NCBI GenBank assembly: GCA_051859505.1
Contig: JBHYFN010000002.1
Span: 62,001-126,000, forward strand
Length of the DNA stretch: 64,000 nt
Origin: JAFIEN01 sp051859505
Lineage (GTDB): Bacteria > Pseudomonadota > Alphaproteobacteria > Rhodobacterales > Rhodobacteraceae
Direction of reading: 5' to 3'
Shown: piece by piece, positions 1-8,070 of the stretch
How the letters are laid out: the number at the start of each line of letters is the position of its first letter
How positions within the stretch are numbered: position 1 is the stretch's first letter
Translations under genes and position numbers: made by a program
The notes under the pieces: model-generated
The model's input: only the letters and a program-made list of their open reading frames with translations
Told to the model about the DNA's origin: nothing
The model's database searches: none

Positions 1-38
1 ATGACAGCGGTTGCGATGATGAATTCGGTCCGGTTCAC
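1..38 (-). CDS. 5' end of an unidentified protein (runs off the window)
   Basis: A GTG at 38-36 on the minus strand opens a frame that stays open to the window edge and reads VNRTEFIIATAV. It begins with a short polar stretch and then turns hydrophobic, as at the start of a membrane-anchored protein. An AGGA-like ribosome binding site lies about 8 bases upstream. It follows the OmpA-family gene in the same direction and could be in its operon. Only 12 codons are visible, so no function is assigned. Confidence 0.4.
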   Translation of the reverse strand, partial: MNRTEFIIATAV

Positions 39-116
39 TGTCTGTCCTGATGCCCGCTTCCCCTGGTGCCGTAAGCGCCCCCGCAGCCGAGGGCCCCGAC
101 GGTCTGCGCGGTCTGC

Positions 117-2027
117 TTACTCGTCTGTGGCTTCGGCGGCAATCTCCGGGCCGTCGGTTTCGGCTGCCTCTTCGGCCTCCGTCGCCTCGTCCGAGGCGGT
201 TTCCGGGGTCTCGGACTCGGGCAGCATGAGCGAGAATTCGATCCGGCGATTGGCCTCGCGCCCCTCTTCGGTGCTGTTGTCCGCAATCGGATCGGCGATG
301 CCGAAGCCGATCGCCTCGAACCCCGAAACCGGCACGCGACGGGCGCGCAGCGCATCCAGCACGGCATCCGCGCGCTGCTGCGACAGGCGCAGGTTCATTT
401 CCTCGCGCCCCTGGCTGTCGGTATAGCCGGCGATCCGGATGCGAAGATCCGCGCAGCGGCGCAGGACTTCGGCGATATCGTCGATGATCGGCAGGGTGGG
501 CGCGCTGAGCGTTGCCGAGCCGGGATCGAAGGTGATCTTGCGACCATCCGTCACAACTCCGATCATGCCGATGCATTCCTCGGCCGAGGGAAGCCCGGCG
601 ATCGGGTCCAGTTCACGGACATAGGTCACGTCGATCTGGAACTCTGCCGCCTGCCCGAGCTTGTCGATGAGAAGGCGGGCGATGTCGGCGCGGGCGTCTT
701 CGTTGCCGGTATTGCCGCGGATGATGACGGTATCGGGCCGGATCACGACAGAGCCGTTGCTGAGCATGGCCAGCGCCTCGATCCCCGCGATCACCCGGAC
801 AGACCAGCCCTGCGGCAGGCCTTCGGGCGTGATGCGGGTGCCCATGGTCACGTTGGAATTGCCGAAACGGGCCTTGGCATAGTTGGCGATGGTCGTGTTC
901 ATCAACTCGTCCGGCACCCGGCCCCGCAACTGGGCCAGCCCTTCGGGCGACAGGGTCACGGTGAATTCGGGAGGGCCGATATCCCCGGCCTCGGCCGGGC
1001 GGGGCAGGATCGCTTCGAGGGCAAAGACGGAGGGCAGCCGGTTGGACAGCTCGCCCACCACGCGATCGAATTCGGCCTGATCGGTGCCTTCCAGCGCGGA
1101 AAAGACGATGTCGGCATCCGAGAAGGTGACGGTTCCGCCGCCCACCTCTGCCAGCGCCTCGATGGCAAGGGCGACACCTTCACCCCAGCGGCGGGTCGGC
1201 ACGCCAAGCGCAAGAGTGCAGTCCAGCGGCCCGCTCAGGCCCACGGCGGTCGCGGCGGCGGTGATCTGGCGGATCGTCTCTTCCTCGTCGGCGGCGCAGG
1301 CATCGAACCTTGCGCCCTCCTCGTCGAGGATGAAGCGCAGGGTGAAGGGCGTGATGACGGGGCGCGGTGCGGTGATGGTCAGGCCAAGCCGGACCCCTTG
1401 CGGCACATTGCGCGACAGATCCGTCTCGAGCCGGCGCCGCTGCGCCTCGCTTTCCGAGATGGCGTTGACGGTGACATGCCCCGCCGCGACCGAGATCTTG
1501 GAGCGCGGCAGGCCGCGCAGCGCGCGCAGGGCATATTCCAGGGCCGGATCCCAGCCTTCGGGCACCGGATAGTCGGCCGTCTGCAAGAGGTCGGTCACGG
1601 CCTGCCCCGCGGCGATGCGGCTGATCTCGGCCTCTAGCGCCTCAAGATCGGTCGAGGCCGGGATAAGGCCGATCAGGGAAACGCCGCTGTCGTTGCGCAG
1701 GATCTCGATGGCGAAATCGGGGGGGGCGATGCCGGCACGATCCGTGACCGACATGTTGTCGATCACCCGGCTGGCATCGACGATACCGCCGGCGATCGAC
1801 ATCGCGCGAAAGCGGATCGCCTCGTTCGGGGCCTCTCCCTCGAGGATGACCTGAAGCCCGTCGCCCAGCACGCTGGCCCAATCATGACCATGCAGGACAA
1901 GTTCATGCCGCACGGCATCGACGGAACGGGACTCGACCGTCAGCACGGCCGCGCGCGCCGCAAGAACCGAAAGGACGGCTGCGACAGTGAAGGCGAGGAT
2001 CGGAAGCAGGATCACGGAAAGGCGCAT
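117..2027 (-). CDS. OmpA-family outer-membrane/peptidoglycan-associated protein
   Basis: A 636-residue envelope protein. The N-terminus (from MRLSVILLPILAF) is one hydrophobic signal or anchor segment, followed by a long region with BON-like alpha/beta repeats. An OmpA C-terminal peptidoglycan-binding domain lies at roughly residues 510-600, with the hallmark GYTDSQG segment near residue 530, a following LSQQRADAV helix and a closing NRRIEF strand. The tail is very acidic (Glu/Ala/Thr rich). The family domain binds diaminopimelate in peptidoglycan and tethers the envelope. The chosen ATG at 2027 gives the signal sequence directly; an in-frame ATG at 2087 would add 20 polar residues. The role of the BON-like part is inferred only. 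Confidence 0.85.
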   Translation of the reverse strand: MRLSVILLPILAFTVAAVLSVLAARAAVLTVESRSVDAVRHELVLHGHDWASVLGDGLQVILEGEAPNEAIRFRAMSIAGGIVDASRVIDNMSVTDRAGIAPPDFAIEILRNDSGVSLIGLIPASTDLEALEAEISRIAAGQAVTDLLQTADYPVPEGWDPALEYALRALRGLPRSKISVAAGHVTVNAISESEAQRRRLETDLSRNVPQGVRLGLTITAPRPVITPFTLRFILDEEGARFDACAADEEETIRQITAAATAVGLSGPLDCTLALGVPTRRWGEGVALAIEALAEVGGGTVTFSDADIVFSALEGTDQAEFDRVVGELSNRLPSVFALEAILPRPAEAGDIGPPEFTVTLSPEGLAQLRGRVPDELMNTTIANYAKARFGNSNVTMGTRITPEGLPQGWSVRVIAGIEALAMLSNGSVVIRPDTVIIRGNTGNEDARADIARLLIDKLGQAAEFQIDVTYVRELDPIAGLPSAEECIGMIGVVTDGRKITFDPGSATLSAPTLPIIDDIAEVLRRCADLRIRIAGYTDSQGREEMNLRLSQQRADAVLDALRARRVPVSGFEAIGFGIADPIADNSTEEGREANRRIEFSLMLPESETPETASDEATEAEEAAETDGPEIAAEATDE

Positions 2028-2087
2028 GTCACCGGGTCTGGTCTGAAACTTGGCCCCCTCTCTATGGGTCGCGGGTTGGAGGTTCAA

Positions 2088-3089
2088 TCACAGCAGGGCG
2101 GCGGTGGCGAAAAACAGCACAAGGATCAGCCCGGCATCCCGATTGGATCGAAACAGCCGCAAAAGCTTGTCCGTATCGTCCGGATCGAACCCGCGCAGCT
2201 GCCAGGCAAGGTGCCAGCCCATCGCCCATGGCCCCCCCAGCGCGATCACGAGTGCGAGAACATTGCGCTCAAGCCCCGCGATCAGGGCGGCAAGCCCGGT
2301 CAGAAGGACCGTGGCCACAAGGAACCGCCGCAGCCAGAGCGCCGAGGAGTCGCCGAAGAGGCGCGCGGTGGACTTGACAGCGACAAGGGCGTCGTCCTCG
2401 GCATCCTGATGGGCATAGATCGTGTCATAGAACAGGGTCCAGGCGATCCCGCCCGCATAAAGCGCGATGGCGGCGGGGCCGAGGGTTCCGGTATGGGCGG
2501 CATAGGCCAGCAGCGCGCCCCAGTTGAAGGCGATCCCCAGAAAGACCTGCGGCCACCAGGTGAACCTTTTGGCGAAGGGATAGACGGCGACCGGCACGAG
2601 GGCGAGGATCCCAAGGACAATGGCCGTCGTGTTGAAGGTCAGCAGGATCCCGAAAGCGAGCAGCGCCTGCGCGATCATCCAGACCAGCGCCCCGCGCACC
2701 CTTACCTGACCCGATGGCAGCGGGCGGGACCGGGTCCGGGCAACCCTGGCGTCGATCTCTCTGTCGGTGATGTCGTTCCAGGTGCATCCTGCCCCGCGCA
2801 TCAGGAAGGCTCCGATGGCGCAGCCTGCCGCGATCCACAGATCATGCAGTCCGAAGCGTCCGGTCTGGATCGACCCCAGCGCAAGCCCCCACCAGCAGGG
2901 CAAGAGTAGAAGCCAGGTTCCGATCGGCCGGTCCGCCCGTGACAGGCGCAGCCAGGGGCGCAGGGGCAGAGGCGCGAAACGATCGACCCAATTGCCGGCC
3001 GGGGCGTCGAAAACTGCGTCGGAAACCGCGCCGGAATTCTCGCCGGAACTCTCGCCCGAGCCCTCTGGCAAACCACCGCTGCCCTGCAT
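2088..3089 (-). CDS. ubiA: 4-hydroxybenzoate polyprenyltransferase UbiA
   Basis: Integral membrane prenyltransferase that attaches the polyprenyl tail to 4-hydroxybenzoate in ubiquinone synthesis. Of its 333 residues, about 45 form a polar N-terminal extension and the rest contains many membrane segments. The two Asp-rich motifs that bind Mg-diphosphate are present: NDITDREID (residues 105-113) and DTIYAHQD (222-229). The N-terminus is low-complexity (Gly/Ser/Glu) and coded by 12-base tandem repeats. The start lies only 11 bases from the divergent rsmE start. No alternative ATG/GTG/TTG occurs in frame before the conserved region, so this start is favoured. It ends 60 bases upstream of the OmpA gene start, in the same direction. 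Confidence 0.93.
   Translation of the reverse strand: MQGSGGLPEGSGESSGENSGAVSDAVFDAPAGNWVDRFAPLPLRPWLRLSRADRPIGTWLLLLPCWWGLALGSIQTGRFGLHDLWIAAGCAIGAFLMRGAGCTWNDITDREIDARVARTRSRPLPSGQVRVRGALVWMIAQALLAFGILLTFNTTAIVLGILALVPVAVYPFAKRFTWWPQVFLGIAFNWGALLAYAAHTGTLGPAAIALYAGGIAWTLFYDTIYAHQDAEDDALVAVKSTARLFGDSSALWLRRFLVATVLLTGLAALIAGLERNVLALVIALGGPWAMGWHLAWQLRGFDPDDTDKLLRLFRSNRDAGLILVLFFATAALL
3030..3065. repeat. Three 12-base tandem units inside the ubiA 5' end
   Basis: Units at 3030-3041, 3042-3053 and 3054-3065 follow the pattern gccggaayyctc. The first two differ at one base and the third is more diverged. They encode the Gly/Ser/Glu-rich start of UbiA. Confidence 0.7.
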
Positions 3090-3100
3090 ACTCTGCCCCC

Positions 3101-3835
3101 ATGTCGGCTGTCCCGCGCCTTTATGTAGATCACCCGCTTGGCGAAGGGCAAACCGTTCCCCTGTCGCAGGGGCAGATGCATTACCTTGCCCATGTCCTGC
3201 GTCTGGCTGTGGGGGCGGAGCTGCGCCTGTTCAACGGGCGGGACGGGGAATGGTCGGCCCTGATCGAGGCGCTGGCAAAGCGCGGCGCCGTGGCGCGGGC
3301 CGTGGCGCGGAGCGCGGCGCAGGTCATGCCCCCCGACCTCTGGCTGCTGTTCGCGCCTCTCAGGAAGTCGCGGATGGATTTCGTGGTCGAAAAGGCGGTC
3401 GAGCTTGGGGTTGCCCGGATCCTGCCCGTCCAGACCGAGCGCACGAATGCCGAAAGGCTGCGTCAGGACAGGATGCAGGCCCAGGCGATCGAGGCCGCCG
3501 AGCAATGCGGGGCGGTTTTCGTGCCGCCGGTCGAGGCGGTGGCCCGGCTGGGCGCGGTGCTTGATGCCTGGCCCGCGGGGCGCGATCTGTGGTTCTGTGA
3601 CGAGGCGCTGGCGCGAGAAGATGCAGTTGGCGACGGCGAAGACGCGCTCGCCCCGTCCGGTCCGGGGGCCGTGCTGATCGGGCCGGAGGGGGGCTTCACC
3701 GCGCAAGAGCGCACAAGGCTTCAGGCGCTGCCCTTCGCGCGCCCGATCCGCCTTGGCCCGCGCATCCTGCGCGCCGAAACGGCCGCACTGGCGGCCCTTG
3801 TCCTGTGGCAAAGCCAAAGGGGCGACTGGGCGTGA
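3101..3835 (+). CDS. rsmE: 16S rRNA (uracil-1498-N3)-methyltransferase RsmE
   Basis: A 244-residue SPOUT-class methyltransferase that methylates U1498 of 16S rRNA in the 30S decoding region. The N-terminal PUA-like RNA-binding part includes HYLAHVLRL and LFNGRDGEW. The C-terminal trefoil knot carries the SAM-binding signatures LIGPEGGF and RLGPRILRAETA. The ATG at 3101 matches the family N-terminus; longer upstream reading gives only Arg-rich sequence. Its stop overlaps the GTG start of the next gene (GTGA), which suggests translational coupling. Confidence 0.95.
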   Translation: MSAVPRLYVDHPLGEGQTVPLSQGQMHYLAHVLRLAVGAELRLFNGRDGEWSALIEALAKRGAVARAVARSAAQVMPPDLWLLFAPLRKSRMDFVVEKAVELGVARILPVQTERTNAERLRQDRMQAQAIEAAEQCGAVFVPPVEAVARLGAVLDAWPAGRDLWFCDEALAREDAVGDGEDALAPSGPGAVLIGPEGGFTAQERTRLQALPFARPIRLGPRILRAETAALAALVLWQSQRGDWA

Positions 3836-4680
3836 CGCCGCTTTCCGAACAGGATCGCCCCTCCCTCGAGGCGTTTCTGCGGGCGCGGCTGCGGCTGTCG
3901 ATGTTCGCCCTGTCGAACCTTGCCCGGTTCGGGATTGAAGGCGGCGGGCATCCGCATGCCACCACCTTCTGGGCCGAGCGTGAGGGGCCGGGGATCAGCG
4001 CTGCGGTCGGGCTGACGGAAGGGGGCATGGTCATGCCGCATCTGCCGCAGGGGCGGATGGCGGCAGCACCCGCCTTTCTGGCGGGGCGCAAGCTGACCGG
4101 CCTTGCCGGAGCGCCGGACGAGGTCGAGGAGATGGCCCGCCGCCTTGGCCTTGGCCGCGCCGCGGTTCAGCATGACGCCACGGAACCCCTGTTCACCCTC
4201 GCGCTTTCCGCGCTCATCCTGCCCGATACCTCGGGCGCCGCCCTCGTCCCGGTTGCCGGGCCGCTGCGTGCCCTGGCCGAGGCGTGGCGGCGGGCCTATG
4301 TGATCGAGGTTCTGGGCGAGGATCCGGGAACGGCGCCGGCCCGCGCGCGGCGCGAGGTGGATGACATGATCGCCAATGACACCCACCGGATCCTGATGCG
4401 CGAGGGCCGCCCCCTTGCCATGACCGGGTTCAATGCCTGGCTGCCGGATGCGGTGCAGATCGGCGGAGTCTACACGCCCCCCGAGCTGCGCGGGCAAGGT
4501 CATGCCGGGGCGGCGCTGGCGCTTCACCTTGCCGAGGCGCGGGCCGCCGGGGTGCGGCAGGCGGTGCTCTTCGCTGCAAGCGAGGCGGCCGCCCGGGCCT
4601 ATCGGCGGCTGGGCTTTGACCTCTCGGGCAGTTACCGGCTGCTTTTCCTGCGAAGCGGCATCGTGGCGCAGCCGGGCTGA
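3832..4680 (+). CDS. GNAT family N-acetyltransferase
   Basis: A 282-residue protein with a GNAT domain in its C-terminal third. RGQGHAGAA is the acetyl-CoA pyrophosphate loop (R/Q-x-x-G-x-G/A), preceded by the IGGVYTPPELR strand and followed by a helix and the AYRRLGFD segment usual at the end of the fold. The N-terminal half is divergent and may be a second, degenerate GNAT-like unit. The GTG start at 3832 sits in the rsmE stop (GTGA), the best-placed start. The substrate is unknown. It ends 4 bases from the convergent AraC gene. Confidence 0.85.
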   Translation: MTPLSEQDRPSLEAFLRARLRLSMFALSNLARFGIEGGGHPHATTFWAEREGPGISAAVGLTEGGMVMPHLPQGRMAAAPAFLAGRKLTGLAGAPDEVEEMARRLGLGRAAVQHDATEPLFTLALSALILPDTSGAALVPVAGPLRALAEAWRRAYVIEVLGEDPGTAPARARREVDDMIANDTHRILMREGRPLAMTGFNAWLPDAVQIGGVYTPPELRGQGHAGAALALHLAEARAAGVRQAVLFAASEAAARAYRRLGFDLSGSYRLLFLRSGIVAQPG

Positions 4681-4684
4681 GCCT

Positions 4685-5635
4685 TCAGCGCAGGTCCATC
4701 CGCGCATAGCGCGCGCGCATCATCTGCGGCGGCATGCCGTAGGCCGTCTTGAAATGGCTGTAGAACTGGCTGGTCGAGGCGAAACCCGCCGCTTCGGCCA
4801 CCTTGGCGATCGCGGTGGAGTTGCCGATCAGCATCGCCCGCGCGCGCAGCAGCCGCATCCGGATGATGAACTGCTTCATCGGCATCCGCATCATCCGGGT
4901 GAAGAGGCCAAGCGCATAATTCTCGTGCAGCCCCGTAACCGCCGCGACATCGGTATTCGTGATCGGATTGGCGAGGTTCTCGACAATGAAGCGGACCATC
5001 GCGATCACATGGCGGATATGGGCCGGGCTCAGCTGGCGGCGGTCTCCGGGGTTGCTGACCGGGTCCAGCAGGTAGTCAAGGTCGTTCAGAAGCGTACGTC
5101 GCATGGCGGCGTTCATCTCCATCTTCATGACCTCGGTCCGCTCGACATCGTTCGAGCGATAGTCGCGATACCAGTCGGCCACCCGCGCGCCATCGCAGAT
5201 CGCCTCGGGCAGCTGCACGATGGCGCCTCCCAGCAGCGCAACCTGAAGCCGCGTGATATGCGGCATCAGAAGAAAGGTATCGACCGGCAGATAGATATTG
5301 GTAAGCCGCACCGGATCGTCGCCCAGCGGTGTCACCCGGGTCAGCTGATGCGGCACCGCGGCCCAGAACAGCACCAGCCGCCCGGGCGGCACCTCGACCT
5401 CGCGGTCGTCGATCGCATAGGTCATCCGGGCGCCGGTGATGAAATTGCCCTCGATATGGCCATGCCAATGCGGCGCATCCATCAGATAAGGCGTGAAGAT
5501 CCGCATCCCGAACCGCCCGATCGCTTTGTTGAGCGCATAGAAATGGCGCTCGTGGCTTGGATTGGGGCCGGGCGTGCCGGATGTGGCAGCGGCACGGCCG
5601 GAGGGCGCGGGGCGAGAAGCGGGCACGGCAATCAT
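4685..5635 (-). CDS. AraC-family regulator of the alpha-galactoside operon (AgpT/MelR-like)
   Basis: A 316-residue transcription regulator. The N-terminal half is a cupin-type sugar-sensing domain (HWHGHIEGNFI, VPPGRLVLFWAAVPHQ). The C-terminal ~100 residues hold the two AraC helix-turn-helix units (NTDVAAVTGLHENYALGLF, then IAKVAEAAGFASTSQFYSHF with the conserved YGMPPQ). It is divergent from the sugar-transport operon, separated by 170 bases. Known relatives in equivalent positions are MelR of E. coli and AgpT of Sinorhizobium meliloti, activators of melibiose/alpha-galactoside genes. From position and fold, it is inferred to activate the operon when an alpha-galactoside is bound. Confidence 0.88.
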   Translation of the reverse strand: MIAVPASRPAPSGRAAATSGTPGPNPSHERHFYALNKAIGRFGMRIFTPYLMDAPHWHGHIEGNFITGARMTYAIDDREVEVPPGRLVLFWAAVPHQLTRVTPLGDDPVRLTNIYLPVDTFLLMPHITRLQVALLGGAIVQLPEAICDGARVADWYRDYRSNDVERTEVMKMEMNAAMRRTLLNDLDYLLDPVSNPGDRRQLSPAHIRHVIAMVRFIVENLANPITNTDVAAVTGLHENYALGLFTRMMRMPMKQFIIRMRLLRARAMLIGNSTAIAKVAEAAGFASTSQFYSHFKTAYGMPPQMMRARYARMDLR

Positions 5636-5805
5636 CCGATCTTAGGAAACCGGAAGAGAATGTGGGATTTCTCTATTGCGGTAAAGGGGCAATGGGGCGC
5701 ACTCTTGTCCGGCAGGGTCCGGGTCACGGGAGGTGGCGCGACTCGGCGTGAGAATGATGCCGGTTGAGAAAGCCGGACCATGACAGCCCTTGGGAGGACT
5801 GATTT
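5636..5805 (+). promoter_or_regulatory. Divergent control region with repeated GAGAA-core sites
   Basis: The 170 bases between the AraC gene and the operon hold CCGGAAGAGAA (5650-5660) and CCGGTTGAGAA (5760-5770), 110 bases apart and differing at two bases. A further TGAGAA (5749-5754) lies 16 bases before the TGAGAA inside the second site. Direct repeats of this kind fit AraC-family half-sites. No confident -35/-10 pair was identified. A strong ribosome binding site (GGGAGGA) lies just before the binding-protein ATG. Binding by the adjacent regulator is inference. Confidence 0.4.
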
Positions 5806-7890
5806 ATGAAGAGCATGACGCGCGCTGCATCCGCAGCGCTGCTATTGGGCGTGGCGCCCTCTGCGCTGTTCGCGCAGATCGTGGAGCCGACCACGCCCCC
5901 GCCCGCCCCCGTCTTCGAGGCGCAGGGCGAGCCCGTCTTCGTCAACCGCGACGAAGTTTATAGCTATCGCGCGCTTGAGTCCTACAACGAGCCCGATTTC
6001 GTGGCCGAATTCGTGGCCGCGGGCCTTCTGCCCCCGGTCGAAGAGCGCCTGCCGGCCGAGCCGCTGGTCTATTCCGCGGCCAACATGCCCGACGGCATCG
6101 GCGTCTATGGCGATGTGATGCGCCATGTGATCGGCGGCCGGCCCGAGGGCTGGAACTACTGGGCGAACCAGTCCTATGGCTGGGGCGGCATCGACATCGC
6201 GATGGTCGAATGCCTGACGCGCACCGGCCCGCTGTTCATGATCAACCCCGAAGACCTCGAGCCGATGCCGAACCTGGCCCGGTCCTGGGAATGGTCGGAA
6301 GACGGCATGCAGCTGACGGTCAACCTGATCGAGGGCGCGAAATGGTCGGATGGCGAACCCTTCGGCAGCCATGACATCGATTTCTACTGGAACCATGTCG
6401 TCATGGATCCGAACCTCACGCCGCTGAACGGGGCGACGCCGGGCACCTTCGGCGACGGCACCACGCTCGAGGTCACGGGGCCCTATCAGTTCGTCTTCAC
6501 CTTCACGACGCCTTTCCCCGAGCAGATCCTCTATGCGATGGCCTATGGCAACTTCTGCCCCGGCCCCGCGCATATGCTGGCGCCGCATCACCCCGAAACG
6601 GGTGGCGAAAGCTATGACGGCTTCCGCGACGCCTTCCCGCCGGACTACATGAACTTCCCCGTCATGGGGGCCTGGGTCGCGGTCGAGCATCGGCCCGACG
6701 ATATCGTCATCCTGCGCCGCAACCCCTACTACTGGAAGGTGGACGAGGCCGGGAACCAGCTGCCCTATCTGAACGAGAATCACTATCGCCTGTCGACCTG
6801 GGCCGACCGTGACGTTCAGGCCGTGGCCGGCACCGGCGACTTCTCGAACCTCGAACAGGCCGAGAACTATGTCGAGGCGCTGCGCCGCGCGGCGCAGGAC
6901 GATGCTCCGGCGCGTCTGGCCTTCGGGCCGCGGACCATCGGCTATTCGCTCTACATGAACTTCTCGGCCAATGGCTGGGGCGCTCCGGACGAGCGGGCAC
7001 AGGCGATCCGCGAGTTGAACCGCGACCTGCACTTCCGCATCGGCGTCACCCAGGCGCTGGACCGGGCGCGGATCGGCGACAGCCTTGTCCGGGGTCCGTT
7101 CACCGCGCAGTACCCGGGCGGCCTCTACCCCGGGACCTCGTATTATGACGAGGAGTCGACGGTCTTCTATCCCTACAGCCTTGAAAGCGCCCGCGCGCAT
7201 TTCGAGATGGCAGGGCTGGTCGATACCGACGGCGACGGCTTCCTGAACCATCCGGCCGATGTGCTGGGCGGGGCCAATGTTCAGATCACCCTTCTGAACA
7301 ACGTGGACTTCAACACCGACTCGAACCTCGCCGAGGCCGTGGTCGCGATGATGGAGGAAGCGGGCATCCGCGTGGCGCTGCAGTCGCTGACCGGCAACGA
7401 CACCGATGCCGTGCGCCTTGGCGGCGGCTGGGACTGGCAGATCTTCCGCAACGGCTCGGACCTGATCACCGTGGTGCAGAACACGACGCAGCTTGCACCG
7501 CTGGGCCCGCAGACGATGCGGACGCATTTCGCCAACGAAGACGGCGAGCTTGAGCTGATGCCCTTCGAGGAAGAGCTGAACGAGATCATCTCGGGCTTCA
7601 TCGCGACGCGTGATGCCGAAGAGCGGGCCGATCTGATGAAGCGCTACCAGCAGGTCTATACCGAGAATGTCTATGGTGTGGGTCTGACCGCCTATCCGGG
7701 CGCGCTGATCATCAACAACCGCTTCTCGAACATCCCGCCGGGGGCGCCGATCTTCATGTACAACTGGGCCGAGGACAACATCATCCGGGAACGGGTGTGG
7801 GCTGCCGCCGATGTCCAGGGTGACTATGAAGTCTTCCCGAACAGCCTGCCGGCCGAACCCGGCACGCGCGGAACCGTGACCCCGAACTGA
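5806..7890 (+). CDS. agpA: Periplasmic alpha-galactoside-binding protein (OppA/SBP_bac_5 class)
   Basis: A 694-residue solute-binding protein. The Sec signal peptide covers the first ~22 residues (MKSMTRAASAALLLG, cleavage probably after LFA). The rest follows the large SBP_bac_5 fold of peptide/sugar cluster C proteins, with LARSWEWSEDGMQLTVNL and a following AKWSDGEPF segment typical of the family. Length and gene context match AgpA of S. meliloti and MelB of Agrobacterium, which bind melibiose, raffinose and galactinol. It is the first gene of the operon. A stem-loop follows the stop, separating it from the permease genes, as is common where the binding protein is made in excess. Ligand assignment is inferred from the MelA-type enzyme downstream. 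Confidence 0.88.
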   Translation: MKSMTRAASAALLLGVAPSALFAQIVEPTTPPPAPVFEAQGEPVFVNRDEVYSYRALESYNEPDFVAEFVAAGLLPPVEERLPAEPLVYSAANMPDGIGVYGDVMRHVIGGRPEGWNYWANQSYGWGGIDIAMVECLTRTGPLFMINPEDLEPMPNLARSWEWSEDGMQLTVNLIEGAKWSDGEPFGSHDIDFYWNHVVMDPNLTPLNGATPGTFGDGTTLEVTGPYQFVFTFTTPFPEQILYAMAYGNFCPGPAHMLAPHHPETGGESYDGFRDAFPPDYMNFPVMGAWVAVEHRPDDIVILRRNPYYWKVDEAGNQLPYLNENHYRLSTWADRDVQAVAGTGDFSNLEQAENYVEALRRAAQDDAPARLAFGPRTIGYSLYMNFSANGWGAPDERAQAIRELNRDLHFRIGVTQALDRARIGDSLVRGPFTAQYPGGLYPGTSYYDEESTVFYPYSLESARAHFEMAGLVDTDGDGFLNHPADVLGGANVQITLLNNVDFNTDSNLAEAVVAMMEEAGIRVALQSLTGNDTDAVRLGGGWDWQIFRNGSDLITVVQNTTQLAPLGPQTMRTHFANEDGELELMPFEEELNEIISGFIATRDAEERADLMKRYQQVYTENVYGVGLTAYPGALIINNRFSNIPPGAPIFMYNWAEDNIIRERVWAAADVQGDYEVFPNSLPAEPGTRGTVTPN

Positions 7891-7905
7891 GGTTCATGAA
7901 CCATG

Positions 7906-7933
7906 CGGCCGGGCGGTCTCCGCCGCCCGGCCG
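7906..7933 (+). other. Perfect 11-bp stem-loop after the binding-protein gene
   Basis: Bases 7906-7916 pair completely with 7923-7933 (GC-rich stem, 6-base loop), 15 bases after the agpA stop and 137 bases before the permease start. There is no U-tract, so it is more likely an mRNA 3'-end stabiliser or attenuating structure than a full terminator. It would allow more binding protein than permease to be made. Confidence 0.6.
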
Positions 7934-8070
7934 AGCCTTGACGGAACCCCCGTCGCCGATCTTCGGATCGGACCGGGGCCTTCCCCTGCACTGCAAGGCA
8001 CTGTCCGGCGCAGGGGCATATCCGCACACCGGACCCAAGGCCCCGACCTATCCTGCTGAAAGGCCAGTCG

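Noticed and set aside
5842..7527. A 561-codon minus-strand frame inside agpA
   Set aside because: Antisense shadow of the binding-protein gene; it has no start context and no family features.
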